A stretch of 29,947 nt of DNA, from assembly GCA_021781865.1 (NCBI GenBank), contig JAJXVZ010000004.1:1-29947 (forward strand), read 5' to 3'. The notes below the pieces were generated by a model. That model was not told where the DNA came from, made no database searches, and saw only the letters and a list, made by a program, of their open reading frames with translations. Numbering within the stretch: the first letter of the stretch is position 1; each line of letters starts with the position of its first letter. Shown piece by piece: positions 15,321 to 23,543 of the stretch. This stretch comes from a bacterium (GTDB lineage Bacteria; Patescibacteriota; Minisyncoccia; Phycocordibacterales; Phycocordibacteraceae). The position numbers and the translations under genes were made by a program.

Positions 15321-16328
15321 GTGAATACGTGGGCGATTACGGTTTCCCGCTACCGAACCCAGTATCCATACGTCGAGAGCGTTCCCGATTACGGTTTGGA
15401 ACGGAGTGGCGTATGTGGCTGTAAAAAGCTGATGATACTCGGGTCGCAGGCGAAGCTTGAAAACGACAATAAGGCGGTGAACGTAAAGCGTGGACTACGC
15501 ACCCGCTGCGAGATGGGCTGGCGCCCAGGCCCTGCCCGGACCGGCTATCTCAATGAAAAACATGTCGACAAGAAATGCCAGATGCGCATCGATCCGAAGC
15601 GTGCGTCGGTCATCAAGCAGATGTACGAAAAGGTCGCGTACGAACAGTGGAGCGGGCGGCAAGTATACCGGTGGCTACGCCAGATCGACTTTAAGACTCA
15701 GTATGGGAAGCCGCTGGTACTCGCCAATGTCTACCTTATCCTTCGTAACCCCTTCTACTACGGCGAGTTCGAGTATCCGGTCGGGAGCGGCCAATGGTAT
15801 ACCGGCAAACATACGCCCATCATCGACAAACAGCTGTATGAAAAAGTGCAGCTAACACTCAATGAGAATTTCATACCTAAAACTGAGAGCAAGGAGTTCG
15901 CTTTCACCAAGCTCATACGGTGCGGTTACTGCGGATCGGGTATATCAGCGGACGAAAAATTCAAGAAACTTAAGAATGGTGGTGTAAACCGGCACGTGTA
16001 CTACTTCTGCACTAAGGCTCGAAACATCGACTGCAAAAACCCGTACATTAATGAGCAAAGTCTGATTGATGAGTTAATTGGACTGATGGATACAGTCGAC
16101 CTAGATGAACTAGGTATACGAACGCGGATAGAGGACGAGATAAAACGCTTCAACAAATTTAGATCGGGTGTGCTTGGGCACAAGCAAGACAAGATAGAAA
16201 TCGACGTAGATGTGCGGAATTACACAAAGTACCTTCTGCAAGAAGGAACTCTCGTGGAGAAAAGGGAGTTGCTCGGCTGCCTCCAAAGTAAACTAGTCCT
16301 CCGAGAGAAGAGAATCACTTTAGAGTGA
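15321..16328 (+). pseudogene. Serine recombinase remnant, lacking the catalytic resolvase domain
   Basis: The frame of 335 aa holds the C-terminal two-thirds of a large serine recombinase (site-specific DNA recombination). AKLENDNKAVNVKRGLR (44-60) is the end of the resolvase-domain linker helix. It is followed by the Recombinase domain (GWRPGPARTGYLNE, ELYEKV-type blocks, YLILRNPFYYGEF), a zinc ribbon with C201, C204, C230 and C238, and a coiled-coil C-terminus. Full proteins run about 500 aa; the N-terminal 150-170 residues with the catalytic Ser are absent, and a terminator lies just upstream. The first 40 residues from the GTG at 15321 match nothing I know in the family. It is probably a truncated gene, or a DNA-binding remnant. 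It overlaps the convergent gene at its 3' end by 14 bases. Confidence 0.8.
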
Positions 16329-17103
16329 CTCGGTCTTCTAACTGTAGGGCATTAAACTCGTCCCTCAACGAAACAACCGCATCTGCAAGTTCTTGATGAA
16401 CATTCTGACCGCTCAGAAAACGCATTTCGTCGATATATCGCGTACTTAGACGGAAATGAAAGATGAGGGCAAAAGTGATCGCTTGGCGCATGTAAAATGC
16501 AGATGCAACTCGAGTTTCCTCTGAACCCATGAGATTCCTTACCACTACTGGGCTCACATGATTTAACCGGCTGCCCCAGATATACGCCTCTCCAATTCTA
16601 GAGAAGTCAAAATCTTTAAATTGATCAGCGGTATGTAGCTGCTTCAGCATTTGGTCTACCGACAATCCGGCCCAGCTTTTTCGTTCTCGGACTTCTTTCT
16701 TCAATGAGACATACTCCTTCTCATAATCTTCGGCACCCGATTTAAGCGTTTCGTCGTCTTGCTGTATTACGTCCTGACCAATTGACTTCAAGAACTCCAG
16801 GGACCTATGTAATTCAACAGCCATGAACTGCTGAAACTGCTGTGCCTTCTCGTCCTTACCCTTCCAAATCATGTATTCGACACTGATCCCGTATTCCATA
16901 ATCTTGCGAGCAAGATCCAAGGCGCTGGCTCCCGACTCTTCGTTTTGTGATAAGTAATAGATATCCCTCAGTGTAGAAAACGAAACTCGGTAGATACCGA
17001 GAAGCACATTTAAAAACGTGGAATGATTCTCGGTGCCCATCTCAGCGAGAGGAGTGGTTGCCTTAAGGGTTCGCTCGAGTAGGCCACGCAGCTTTTGATC
17101 CAT
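16315..17103 (-). CDS. DUF5677-like protein
   Basis: A soluble, mostly helical protein of 262 aa from the ATG at 17103. The pattern ALDLARKIMEYGISVEYMIWKGKDEKAQQFQQFM resembles DUF5677 (LaR..xE...yl..y followed by a RF..F segment); function unknown, though the family is often seen near mobile or defence genes. The frame is open back to 17214, but the ATG at 17103 is favoured: TAGAAT (plus 17111-17116) ends 7 bases before it, and the region further upstream holds a perfect 15-bp inverted repeat and direct repeats of the tRNA-Gln locus. The gene converges on and overlaps the recombinase remnant. Its codon use is AT-richer than the orphan gene at 14628. Confidence 0.6.
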   Translation of the reverse strand: MDQKLRGLLERTLKATTPLAEMGTENHSTFLNVLLGIYRVSFSTLRDIYYLSQNEESGASALDLARKIMEYGISVEYMIWKGKDEKAQQFQQFMAVELHRSLEFLKSIGQDVIQQDDETLKSGAEDYEKEYVSLKKEVRERKSWAGLSVDQMLKQLHTADQFKDFDFSRIGEAYIWGSRLNHVSPVVVRNLMGSEETRVASAFYMRQAITFALIFHFRLSTRYIDEMRFLSGQNVHQELADAVVSLRDEFNALQLEDRVTLK

Positions 17104-17110
17104 TGAGATA

Positions 17111-17152
17111 ATTCTAACAAAGATCGCCGACACAAGATCGGCGATCTTTGTT
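17111..17152 (-). promoter_or_regulatory. -10 box and 15-bp perfect inverted repeat upstream of the DUF5677-like gene
   Basis: AACAAAGATCGCCGA (17116-17130) and TCGGCGATCTTTGTT (17138-17152) flank a 7-base centre. The minus-strand -10 box TAGAAT (plus 17111-17116) touches its edge and ends 7 bases before the ATG at 17103. The arrangement fits an operator between -35 and -10; alternatively it is the hairpin of an incoming transcript. Confidence 0.55.
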
Positions 17153-17211
17153 CTGGATACAGGGGGCTCACCGGGCATACAATTTCCGGAATGAGGCATA
17201 TGCGTCTCAGT

Positions 17212-17235
17212 CACTTGACTTGTAATGTGTTGGCT
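17212..17235. repeat. 24-bp direct repeat, copy 1 (tRNA-Gln 3' flank)
   Basis: Identical to 17325-17348. Copy 2 includes the tRNA-Gln 3' end (its last bases are the complement of the discriminator and CCA). Copy 1 has no tRNA body attached, but AATACTCGAA follows 8 bases on, as it does after the tRNA 5' end (17454-17463). It looks like the scar of a duplicated, mostly deleted tRNA locus or an attachment-site copy. Confidence 0.7.
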
Positions 17236-17324
17236 GGGGCATTAATACTCGAACGCATCTCAGTCGCACTAGACCCGTCCCAAAATATCCTTCTCAGTCG
17301 CCCTAGAATCGTAGGTACCCTTGA

Positions 17325-17348
17325 CACTTGACTTGTAATGTGTTGGCT
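17325..17348. repeat. 24-bp direct repeat, copy 2 (contains the tRNA-Gln 3' end)
   Basis: Second copy of the 24-bp repeat, 113 bases from the first. It begins CACTTGACTTG and ends at 17348, overlapping the last five bases of the tRNA including CCA. Confidence 0.75.
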
Positions 17349-17417
17349 GCCAGACTTGGATTCGAACCAAGATACTCAGATTCAGAGTCTGAGGTCCTAC
17401 CATTAGACGATCTGGCA
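17344..17417 (-). tRNA. tRNA-Gln(CTG)
   Basis: Full cloverleaf on the minus strand: acceptor TGCCAGA/TCTGGCA, D-arm GTC...GAC with TAATGGTAG loop, anticodon stem TCAGA/TCTGA with loop CTCTGAA giving anticodon CTG (codon CAG), and T-arm TTGG/CCAA with TTCGAAT loop. The discriminator is G, as usual for tRNA-Gln, and CCA is encoded (17344-17346). It reads the less common Gln anticodon; a TTG species should be elsewhere. Confidence 0.95.
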
Positions 17418-17497
17418 ATCTTTCGCGCGACGTTACGCACGACTTAACTGCACAATACTCGAAAAGTATCACTTATTCAACCGGAATATCTTCTTTT

Positions 17498-18244
17498 TCA
17501 GACTTCTATGCGAGAAAAGAAATATGAACCCAGCATAAGGAAAATAGTGGTAACAGCGACAAGGACTCCAATGTCGAGTGCGATCGGAAAAGTCGCGGAT
17601 CCAATAAAGAAATAACGCAGTGCGTCAACACCATAGGTGAGTGGGTCGAAACGTGCAACGAGAAGAAGTGCGGGTGGGATATTATTTAGAGGGAATAGGG
17701 CGCCAGAGAGAAAGAAAAGCGGCATCACGAGGAAGTTCATGATGAGCTGAAATCCTTGCATATCCTTCAATTGGGAAGCGACCATGATACCAAGTGAGCT
17801 AAAGAGAAGCGCGATGAGGAACATGACGACAAGCGACAACAGAACACCAAATAATGAAACGGGTCGGAAACCGGCAATTACAGCAATAAGAAGCACGAGG
17901 ATCCCTTGTGTGCCCGAAGCCGTGGCACCACCAAGCGTCCTACCGAACATAATTGAGAGCCTGGAAACTGGCGCGACCATTGTTTCCTTAAGAAATCCAA
18001 ATTGCCGATCCCAGATGACCTGCATGCCGTTGAAAATGGCGGTAAAGATAATTGACATACCAATGATACCCGGTGCGATGAACTGGAAATAATCTCCCTG
18101 CCCTGCTTTCGCGAACACTGGCCCGAGCCCGTAACCGAGTGCGATAAGGAATAAGACCGGCTGACCCAAGGCGCCAGCAATACGGCTCTTGGAGCGAATA
18201 AATCGCTTCACCTCCCGAAACCACATGATGTAGATAGCCTGCAT
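17498..18244 (-). CDS. ABC-2 type transporter permease
   Basis: The membrane half of a DrrAB-like ABC exporter. The protein (248 aa from the ATG at 18244) has six hydrophobic segments and the ABC-2 motifs: an amphipathic N-terminus WFREVKRFIRSKSRI, FIAPGIIGMSIIFTAIFNG, an EMAP-like KETMVAPVSRLSIMFGRTLGG, MNFLVMPLFFLSGALFPLNNIP and DPLTYGVDALRY near the end. An ATG at 18289 would overlap the upstream ATPase gene; 18244 starts 7 bases after that gene's stop, so the two are a two-gene operon. The cargo is unknown; homologues export drugs, polysaccharides or lipids. Confidence 0.88.
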   Translation of the reverse strand: MQAIYIMWFREVKRFIRSKSRIAGALGQPVLFLIALGYGLGPVFAKAGQGDYFQFIAPGIIGMSIIFTAIFNGMQVIWDRQFGFLKETMVAPVSRLSIMFGRTLGGATASGTQGILVLLIAVIAGFRPVSLFGVLLSLVVMFLIALLFSSLGIMVASQLKDMQGFQLIMNFLVMPLFFLSGALFPLNNIPPALLLVARFDPLTYGVDALRYFFIGSATFPIALDIGVLVAVTTIFLMLGSYFFSRIEV

Positions 18245-18251
18245 AGATATA

Positions 18252-19064
18252 TTACGAGCGGCGCCCGGAACCGCGCCACATTCGACCATGCATCATGCGC
18301 ATCCGATCGAGAGAACTACCCGCCTCATCCCGAATGGCGTTCCCTGTAAGCGCAAGAAATGCGTCCTCAAGTGATTTGGTGCCCGTTTGTTTCTTCAATT
18401 CATCGCTATTTCCTTGCGCAATGATAAGTCCATGATCGATGATAGCGATAGTCTTCGCCACACGATCGGCTTCTTCCATATAATGCGTTGTAAAGAAGAC
18501 GGTAATGCCTTCATCGGCATTCAATTTCTGTACATAACTCCAGAGATGATTACGTGTCTGGGGGTCGAGACCGAGTGTCGGCTCATCGAGAAAGATGATC
18601 TTCGGGTGATGCAGAAGTCCGCGCGCAATCTCTAGACGCCGTTTCATTCCGCCAGAAAAATCACGAACGAAATCATTGCGACGATCTGAGAGCTCGACGA
18701 GTGTGAGCATCTCGTCGATGCGTTTTGTGAGTGTATCTTGTGGCACCCGATATAGAACGCCATGCAATTCAAGATTCTCGAACGCAGTAAGATCGTCGTC
18801 AAGTGACGGATCTTGGAAAACAATACCGAAAGATTTCCGAGTTAGATCAGAATCAGTAACTGGATCGTAACCATTAATACGTATGGTCCCTGATGTCGGG
18901 CGTAGCAAAGTCGTAAGCATCTTGATTGTCGTAGATTTTCCGGCACCGTTAGGGCCAAGGAATGCAAAAATCCCACCGTCTTCAACCGAAAACGAGATTC
19001 CTTTCACTGCCACAAATTCTCCGAATTTTTTTGTGAGATCACGTACCTCAATGATGTTTCCCAT
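18252..19064 (-). CDS. ABC exporter ATPase (DrrA-like)
   Basis: The nucleotide-binding subunit that pairs with the permease downstream. From the ATG at 19064 (270 aa) it has Walker A GPNGAGKST (37-45), Q-loop VFQDPSLDDDLT (82-93), signature FSGGMKRR (136-143), Walker B IFLDEPTLGLD (157-167) and H-loop TTHYMEEAD. The DrrA type (CcmA-like) is supported by the LDDDLTAFENLELHG block and by the adjacent ABC-2 permease. The upstream extension to 19154 is rejected because it would cross the promoter: TATAGT (plus 19075-19080) ends 10 bases before this ATG. The C-terminal 25 residues after LALTG are basic and unusual for the family. Confidence 0.92.
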   Translation of the reverse strand: MGNIIEVRDLTKKFGEFVAVKGISFSVEDGGIFAFLGPNGAGKSTTIKMLTTLLRPTSGTIRINGYDPVTDSDLTRKSFGIVFQDPSLDDDLTAFENLELHGVLYRVPQDTLTKRIDEMLTLVELSDRRNDFVRDFSGGMKRRLEIARGLLHHPKIIFLDEPTLGLDPQTRNHLWSYVQKLNADEGITVFFTTHYMEEADRVAKTIAIIDHGLIIAQGNSDELKKQTGTKSLEDAFLALTGNAIRDEAGSSLDRMRMMHGRMWRGSGRRS

Positions 19065-19074
19065 GTTACTTCTC

Positions 19075-19080
19075 ACTATA
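19075..19080 (-). promoter_or_regulatory. -10 box of the ABC exporter operon
   Basis: Minus-strand TATAGT, 10 bases before the ATG at 19064, in the 58-base gap after pyrG. The leader would be only 3-4 bases. Confidence 0.5.
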
Positions 19081-19122
19081 ACATAGCTTCGTTTATCGCA
19101 GAAAATTGCGGTTATTCTCGAT

Positions 19123-20781
19123 CTATTTTCTCTTTTTGCGCAAGATAGCTGCACGCAGAAATTCGGTAAAGAGTGGGTGCGGAGTTAAAGGACGCGCCTG
19201 AAGTTCAGGGTGGAATTGCGTGCCGAGCATGAAGGGATGCGTAGTGCGCGGAAGTTCCGCTATCTCCATCAGCACGCCATCGGGACTCGTGCCGGAAAAA
19301 ATGAGCCCGGCTGACTCGATCTGCTTCACATACGCCGGATTTATTTCGTAACGATGACGGTGACGCTCCTCTATTAATTCTTTCTTGTACGCCGCACGAG
19401 CCAGGGTCCCCTTCTTCAGATATGCCGGATACACGCCAAGCCGCATCGTGCCACCATACTTATTATCAGCGAGATGCTTTTTTTGCTCGAGCATTACGTC
19501 AACGACTGGGTGTGTAGTGCTTTTTTTTATTTCAGTCGTATTCGCGTCTGAGAGGCCGAGTACATGGCGAGCGTATTCAATCACCATGAGCTGCATACCG
19601 TAACAAAGGCCGAAATATGGAATCTTTTTCTCACGTGCGAATCGTATCGCCTGTATCTTCCCTTCGATACCACTTTCGCCGAAACCCCCGGGAACTATGA
19701 TGCCATCATAGCCCTCAAGTATCGCAGTAGCTTTCGCGCCTCCCTTCTCTAAATTTTTAGAATTCACCCAAGTAATCTGCGCAAAGTGACCGAGTTTTGC
19801 GGCAGAGAACTTTATCGCCTCGATAACCGAAAGATACGCGTCGGAAAGCACGAAGTCGCCCGTATCAAAATATTTTCCGACAATCGCGATACTGATCTTC
19901 GGTGCCTTCACATTCGCCGTTGCGAATGCAAACTTCCTCCACGCAGTAAGCGAGGCCTTTTTTTTCTCGGGCAAATGGAGCGCATCAAGCATCGCATCAT
20001 CGAGTTTATCTTTTTCGAAGTTGAGCGGTGCTTCATAAATGCTACTGATATCCGGCGCAGCGATGATGTGATCCTTGCGCATATTACACCAAATCGCGAG
20101 TTTCTCTTTACGTTTCTCGTCGATGGGTTCCTTTGAACGCGCGATGATAAAGTCTGGCTGCACACCATAACTATTCAGATCGCGCACTGCGGTCTGAGTA
20201 GGCTTTGTCTTCATCTCACCGAGAGTGCCAGGTGTCGGCAAGTATGACACCATCACATAGAGTACGTCTTCCGGATGTTTCATTTTCAATACGCGTGCCG
20301 CCTCGATGAAAAGTGCATTTTGAAAATCACCTATTGTGCCGCCGATTTCGATAACTGAGACACGACTACCGTTATAGGCAGCCGCGGCTTCGATACGCCG
20401 AAGGATCTCATCGCGCACGTGTGGAATGGTTTCGACACACTTTCCACCGTACTCAAGCGCACGTTCCCGTGTAATAACTGACTGATACACCATACCGCTC
20501 GTCATATAATCTTCGTTGGCAAGATCACGTCCGAGAAAACGCTCGTAATTCCCCATATCCTGGTCAGTTTCAAGTCCACTTCGTAAAACAAACACTTCGC
20601 CATGCTCGGTCGGGTTCATGGTACCCGCATCAACATTCAGGTACGGATCAATTTTTACGAGATTCACAGGATATCCTTTTTGTTGAAGCAGAAGACCGAT
20701 GGAACTCGTGACAACACCTTTCCCAACACCACTCATCACACCGCCTAGGACGAATATATATTTATGTTCTTCTTTCGCCAT
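19123..20781 (-). CDS. pyrG: CTP synthase
   Basis: Makes CTP from UTP, ATP and glutamine, the last step of pyrimidine nucleotide synthesis. The 552-aa length is standard. The synthase domain begins KYIFVLGGVMSGVGKGVVTSSIG (P-loop), followed by KIDPYLNVDAGTMNPTEHGEVFV, DLDxGNYERF-type QDMGNYERFLG, and EIGGTIGD. The C-terminal class I glutaminase domain has GGFG, the nucleophile elbow GLCYGMQ (Tyr replaces the common Leu) and TQFHPEL with the catalytic His and Glu. The start at 20781 is 12 bases after the ftsX stop, so it is probably read from the ftsEX transcript. Pyrimidine salvage to UTP must supply the substrate. Confidence 0.98.
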   Translation of the reverse strand: MAKEEHKYIFVLGGVMSGVGKGVVTSSIGLLLQQKGYPVNLVKIDPYLNVDAGTMNPTEHGEVFVLRSGLETDQDMGNYERFLGRDLANEDYMTSGMVYQSVITRERALEYGGKCVETIPHVRDEILRRIEAAAAYNGSRVSVIEIGGTIGDFQNALFIEAARVLKMKHPEDVLYVMVSYLPTPGTLGEMKTKPTQTAVRDLNSYGVQPDFIIARSKEPIDEKRKEKLAIWCNMRKDHIIAAPDISSIYEAPLNFEKDKLDDAMLDALHLPEKKKASLTAWRKFAFATANVKAPKISIAIVGKYFDTGDFVLSDAYLSVIEAIKFSAAKLGHFAQITWVNSKNLEKGGAKATAILEGYDGIIVPGGFGESGIEGKIQAIRFAREKKIPYFGLCYGMQLMVIEYARHVLGLSDANTTEIKKSTTHPVVDVMLEQKKHLADNKYGGTMRLGVYPAYLKKGTLARAAYKKELIEERHRHRYEINPAYVKQIESAGLIFSGTSPDGVLMEIAELPRTTHPFMLGTQFHPELQARPLTPHPLFTEFLRAAILRKKRK

Positions 20782-20793
20782 ATAAAAACTAAA

Positions 20794-21720
20794 CTATGCT
20801 TTCAGATACCTATGGATAGCCAGCACCGAGGCGATCGCCCCGAGTGCGATGCCAGAACCCATGAGAATGAGGAATATGAGAACAAAATTGCTACTGTAGT
20901 ACGAAGCGACATTGAAACCGCCAAACCACCCGATGGTTTTCGTTTCCACGTACCAAGTTGCCGGCCAAAGAATGAGTAGCACAAGAGCTGCCGCGATAAT
21001 ACCCGCGATAATACCCGTAACAACAAACGGCCCCTGAATGTACGCGTTGCTGGCACCCACAAGCCGCATCACTGCAATCTCATCTTTTGCTGTATAGATT
21101 GCAAGACGAATGGTTGCAAAAGCAATAAGGATCGACGCGATTGCGAAGAGAATGACAATCGCAAAACCAATATTGCGCATTGCCTGTGTTGCAAGTGTAA
21201 GACGATCGATGGCGCTCTTATTTTGCGCATAATTAATACGATCGATTATTGACGTACCTCCTGCGGAAAGTGCAGGAGAGGCTTCAAGAAAATTCACGAT
21301 GCTTCCATATTCAGAAGGATCCTTCGCATGCACGGAAAGTGAAGCGTCAAGCGGGTTGCCGCCAAGTTCGTCAAGAGCTTGCAGGGTAAGCTCGTCATTT
21401 GCATGTCGTGCACGAAAAGCCGTAAGCGCGTCAGCAGCCGAGGTGTACGTTACGCTTTCCACTTGCGGCAAACTCTCAATTTGATTCTTCACCGCAAGAA
21501 TATCTGCTTCACTCGCGGTAGTGACAAAATATACGGAAACATCGATTTTGTTTGTGATGGTGTTTAACGTGAAAGAAAGAAGTGCGGAAAGAAAAATCAT
21601 TGAACCAATGAGTGTGAGCGTGACCGTCATAATGAGTACGGTCGCCACCGAGACTGCATCACCGCGCACGAAATTTTTTGCACCGGCAATAAGGACTCGT
21701 TTGATGGTCGTCCATTTCAT
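20794..21720 (-). CDS. ftsX: Cell-division ABC transporter permease FtsX
   Basis: The membrane partner of FtsE, which controls peptidoglycan hydrolases at the septum. From the ATG at 21720 (308 aa) the order is a cytoplasmic N-terminus, TM1 (about 25-48), a long external loop (TTASEADILAVKNQIESLPQVESVTYTSAADALTAF, the FtsX extracellular domain), then three more helices with the FtsX block YTAKDEIAVMRLVGASNAYIQGPF. The frame is open to 21777, overlapping ftsE by 32 bases; the later start gives a 25-base gap, and a TATACT box (extended -10, TGGTATACT) ends 9 bases before it. Confidence 0.93.
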   Translation of the reverse strand: MKWTTIKRVLIAGAKNFVRGDAVSVATVLIMTVTLTLIGSMIFLSALLSFTLNTITNKIDVSVYFVTTASEADILAVKNQIESLPQVESVTYTSAADALTAFRARHANDELTLQALDELGGNPLDASLSVHAKDPSEYGSIVNFLEASPALSAGGTSIIDRINYAQNKSAIDRLTLATQAMRNIGFAIVILFAIASILIAFATIRLAIYTAKDEIAVMRLVGASNAYIQGPFVVTGIIAGIIAAALVLLILWPATWYVETKTIGWFGGFNVASYYSSNFVLIFLILMGSGIALGAIASVLAIHRYLKA

Positions 21721-21729
21721 ATGGAAATC

Positions 21730-21738
21730 AGTATACCA
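21730..21738 (-). promoter_or_regulatory. Extended -10 box before ftsX
   Basis: Minus-strand TGG-TATACT (the hexamer is plus 21730-21735), 9 bases before the ATG at 21720 and inside the ftsE-ftsX gap. Suggests an internal promoter as well as readthrough. Confidence 0.4.
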
Positions 21739-21745
21739 GCCGCTC

Positions 21746-22423
21746 TCATAAAACGAATTTCCCCTCCGTATCATCACGCACGAGCTTCCCGCGATCGATA
21801 GTGATTACACGTTTCCCGACAGCATCAACTACGCCTTTATTGTGCGTCGTGATGATGATGGTTGTACCAAGTTCGTTTATTTTCTTGAGTATTTCGACGA
21901 CTTCATATGTATTGATTGGATCAAGATTGCCTGTCGGCTCGTCGGCGATGATAATATCTGGCTGATTAATGATCGCACGCCCGATGGCAATGCGTTGTTT
22001 TTCACCGCCCGAAAGCTGGTCTGGGAAACGAGAAGCTTTATCGGCTAGATTTACTAATTCAAGGATATAAGGTACATCACTCGCAATCTCACTATCAGTA
22101 CGACCTGCGGCCTCCATGGCAAAAGCTATATTTTCATAGGCAGTTTTATTTGGAATGAGACGAAAATCCTGAAACACCATGCCAATTTTGCGACGATAAT
22201 GATGTAATGCCGAACTCGGCAATTCATTGACATCGACCGATTCAAAAAAAACAACCCCGTCAGAGGGACGCTCCTCAGCGAGAAGAAGTTTTAGAAGTGT
22301 TGTTTTACCCGCACCAGAATGACCAACGATAGACACGAATTCCTTTGGGGCGACAGAGAGCGTGACTTCTTCTAGTGCCGTTGTGTCGCCGTATCGTTTC
22401 GTAACCTTGTCAAAATAAATCAT
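21746..22423 (-). CDS. ftsE: Cell-division ATP-binding protein FtsE
   Basis: The ATPase of the FtsEX complex. It has 225 aa with Walker A GHSGAGKT (34-41), Q-loop VFQDFRLIPNKTAYENIAF (the FtsE hallmark, 83-101), signature LSGGEKQR (137-144) and Walker B IIIADEPTGNLD (157-168). FtsE homologues are close to LolD and MacB ATPases, but the adjacent ftsX settles the assignment. A minus-strand TAGAAT about 11 bases before the ATG gives a leader of about four bases. Upstream 22424-22643 carries no gene I can support. Confidence 0.95.
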   Translation of the reverse strand: MIYFDKVTKRYGDTTALEEVTLSVAPKEFVSIVGHSGAGKTTLLKLLLAEERPSDGVVFFESVDVNELPSSALHHYRRKIGMVFQDFRLIPNKTAYENIAFAMEAAGRTDSEIASDVPYILELVNLADKASRFPDQLSGGEKQRIAIGRAIINQPDIIIADEPTGNLDPINTYEVVEILKKINELGTTIIITTHNKGVVDAVGKRVITIDRGKLVRDDTEGKFVL

Positions 22424-22643
22424 GCAATCTTTACATTCTACCCCCTTACCTCCCGCCTCGTCCAGAAAAGCTACCTGTCGATCCTCTATCGCGAGGTGGG
22501 GATAAGATTATTCTTGTTTTGGCGTTCCATACTGTTTCATGTATTTCGACGATATTTTCAAACGTACCAAATCCTATCCGCACTCGCTGTTTGTTCACAT
22601 TTATTTCATATTCAATTAGAAGTAGTTCATGTTCTCCATAAAC

Positions 22644-23519
22644 TTATACCTCCACCGCGGTGGCGGCATCTATAAAATCATCAAGATCGCCTTCGAACAC
22701 TTTGTCGGGATTTGAGGATTCGAAATCGGTACGGTGATCTTTAACCATTTTATATGGATGGAGTACGTATGAGCGAATCTGACTACCCCATTCGTTCGCG
22801 GTTGTCGCGGCGATGGAGCGTCCTTTGACAGCAGCCTGGCGCTCGGCTTCCTCTTTTGCGAATATTTTTGCCTTCAGGAGTTCGAGCGCCTTCTCGCGAT
22901 TGGCCGCCTGGCTGCGCTCGCTTGAAATATGCACTGAGAGATTCGTAGGCTTGTGCAGAATGCGCACTGCTGTCTCGCGCTTGTTCACGTTCTGCCCGCC
23001 CGCGCCTCCGCTCTTGGCGAATTGAATCTCGATATCATCCGACTTGAGCTCCACTTTATCGTTCGCAACGAGGGTTGGCAGCACTTCAACTAGCGCGAAA
23101 GAAGTCTGTCGCTTCGCATTTGCATTGAAAGGTGACTGGCGCACAAGGCGATGCACGCCCGCTTCGTGCTTTAGTCGCCCATATGCACCCACTCCGGAAA
23201 TCTCGAGCATGAGATTGCGGTACCCGCCATGATCGTTCTCATTTGCATGGAGCTCGTGCACGCGCCATCCTTTCTTCGCCGCGTAGCCCTCGTACATCCG
23301 ACGCAGCATGCGCGCGAAATCCTCAGCATCGTCACCGCCCGCGCCTGCAAGGATGGCAAGTGTCGCATTGCCAGAATCATGAGAATCTCCTGAAGCGCCT
23401 TCTTTGAGAATCTGATACTCACGCACCGCTCGTTGCGCAGAATCTTTATCTATCCAAAAATCAGACGATGCCATCATCGCCTCGAGTTCTCGCAAACGCT
23501 CCTCGCGATGCTCGCTCAT
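22644..23519 (-). CDS. prfB: Peptide chain release factor 2 (short form)
   Basis: Releases the polypeptide at UGA and UAA stops. The SPF anticodon motif (129-131, in [17 protein letters not shown]) marks RF2, and GGQ (174-176, in [11 protein letters not shown]) is the catalytic loop; [10 protein letters not shown] and the C-terminal domain end DLDDFIDAA follow. The protein has 291 aa; bacterial RF2 is usually about 365, and most of the first helical domain is missing. The start at 23519 is well supported: TG-G-TATACT lies in the 24-base gap after tRNA-Thr and ends 6 bases before the ATG, so no longer N-terminus exists. No programmed frameshift is seen. RF2 with TGA stops nearby shows the standard genetic code. 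Confidence 0.93.
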   Translation of the reverse strand: MSEHREERLRELEAMMASSDFWIDKDSAQRAVREYQILKEGASGDSHDSGNATLAILAGAGGDDAEDFARMLRRMYEGYAAKKGWRVHELHANENDHGGYRNLMLEISGVGAYGRLKHEAGVHRLVRQSPFNANAKRQTSFALVEVLPTLVANDKVELKSDDIEIQFAKSGGAGGQNVNKRETAVRILHKPTNLSVHISSERSQAANREKALELLKAKIFAKEEAERQAAVKGRSIAATTANEWGSQIRSYVLHPYKMVKDHRTDFESSNPDKVFEGDLDDFIDAATAVEV

Positions 23520-23525
23520 CGCACG

Positions 23526-23534
23526 AGTATACCA
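23526..23534 (-). promoter_or_regulatory. Extended -10 box of prfB (leaderless type)
   Basis: Minus-strand TGG-TATACT (hexamer plus 23526-23531) between tRNA-Thr(CGT) and prfB, ending 6 bases before the ATG. Fixes the start of the short RF2. Confidence 0.6.
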
Positions 23535-23543
23535 GGGTACCGG

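Noticed and set aside
14256..17472. 13-base inverted match GTGATACTTTTCG (14256-14268) with CGAAAAGTATCAC (17460-17472).
   Set aside because: Suggests island ends, but the match does not extend and the positions do not agree with the 12-bp direct repeats; probably chance.
22470..22643. Open frame continuing about 58 codons after the prfB stop (YGEHELLLIEYEINVNKQ...).
   Set aside because: No start codon or SD at its head, and a run of this length is not rare by chance. Readthrough of a UAA stop is unlikely.
22644..23519. UGA recoding (as in Gracilibacteria) or programmed prfB frameshift.
   Set aside because: RF2 is present, TGA ends several genes, and the short N-terminus has no internal stop or shift site.
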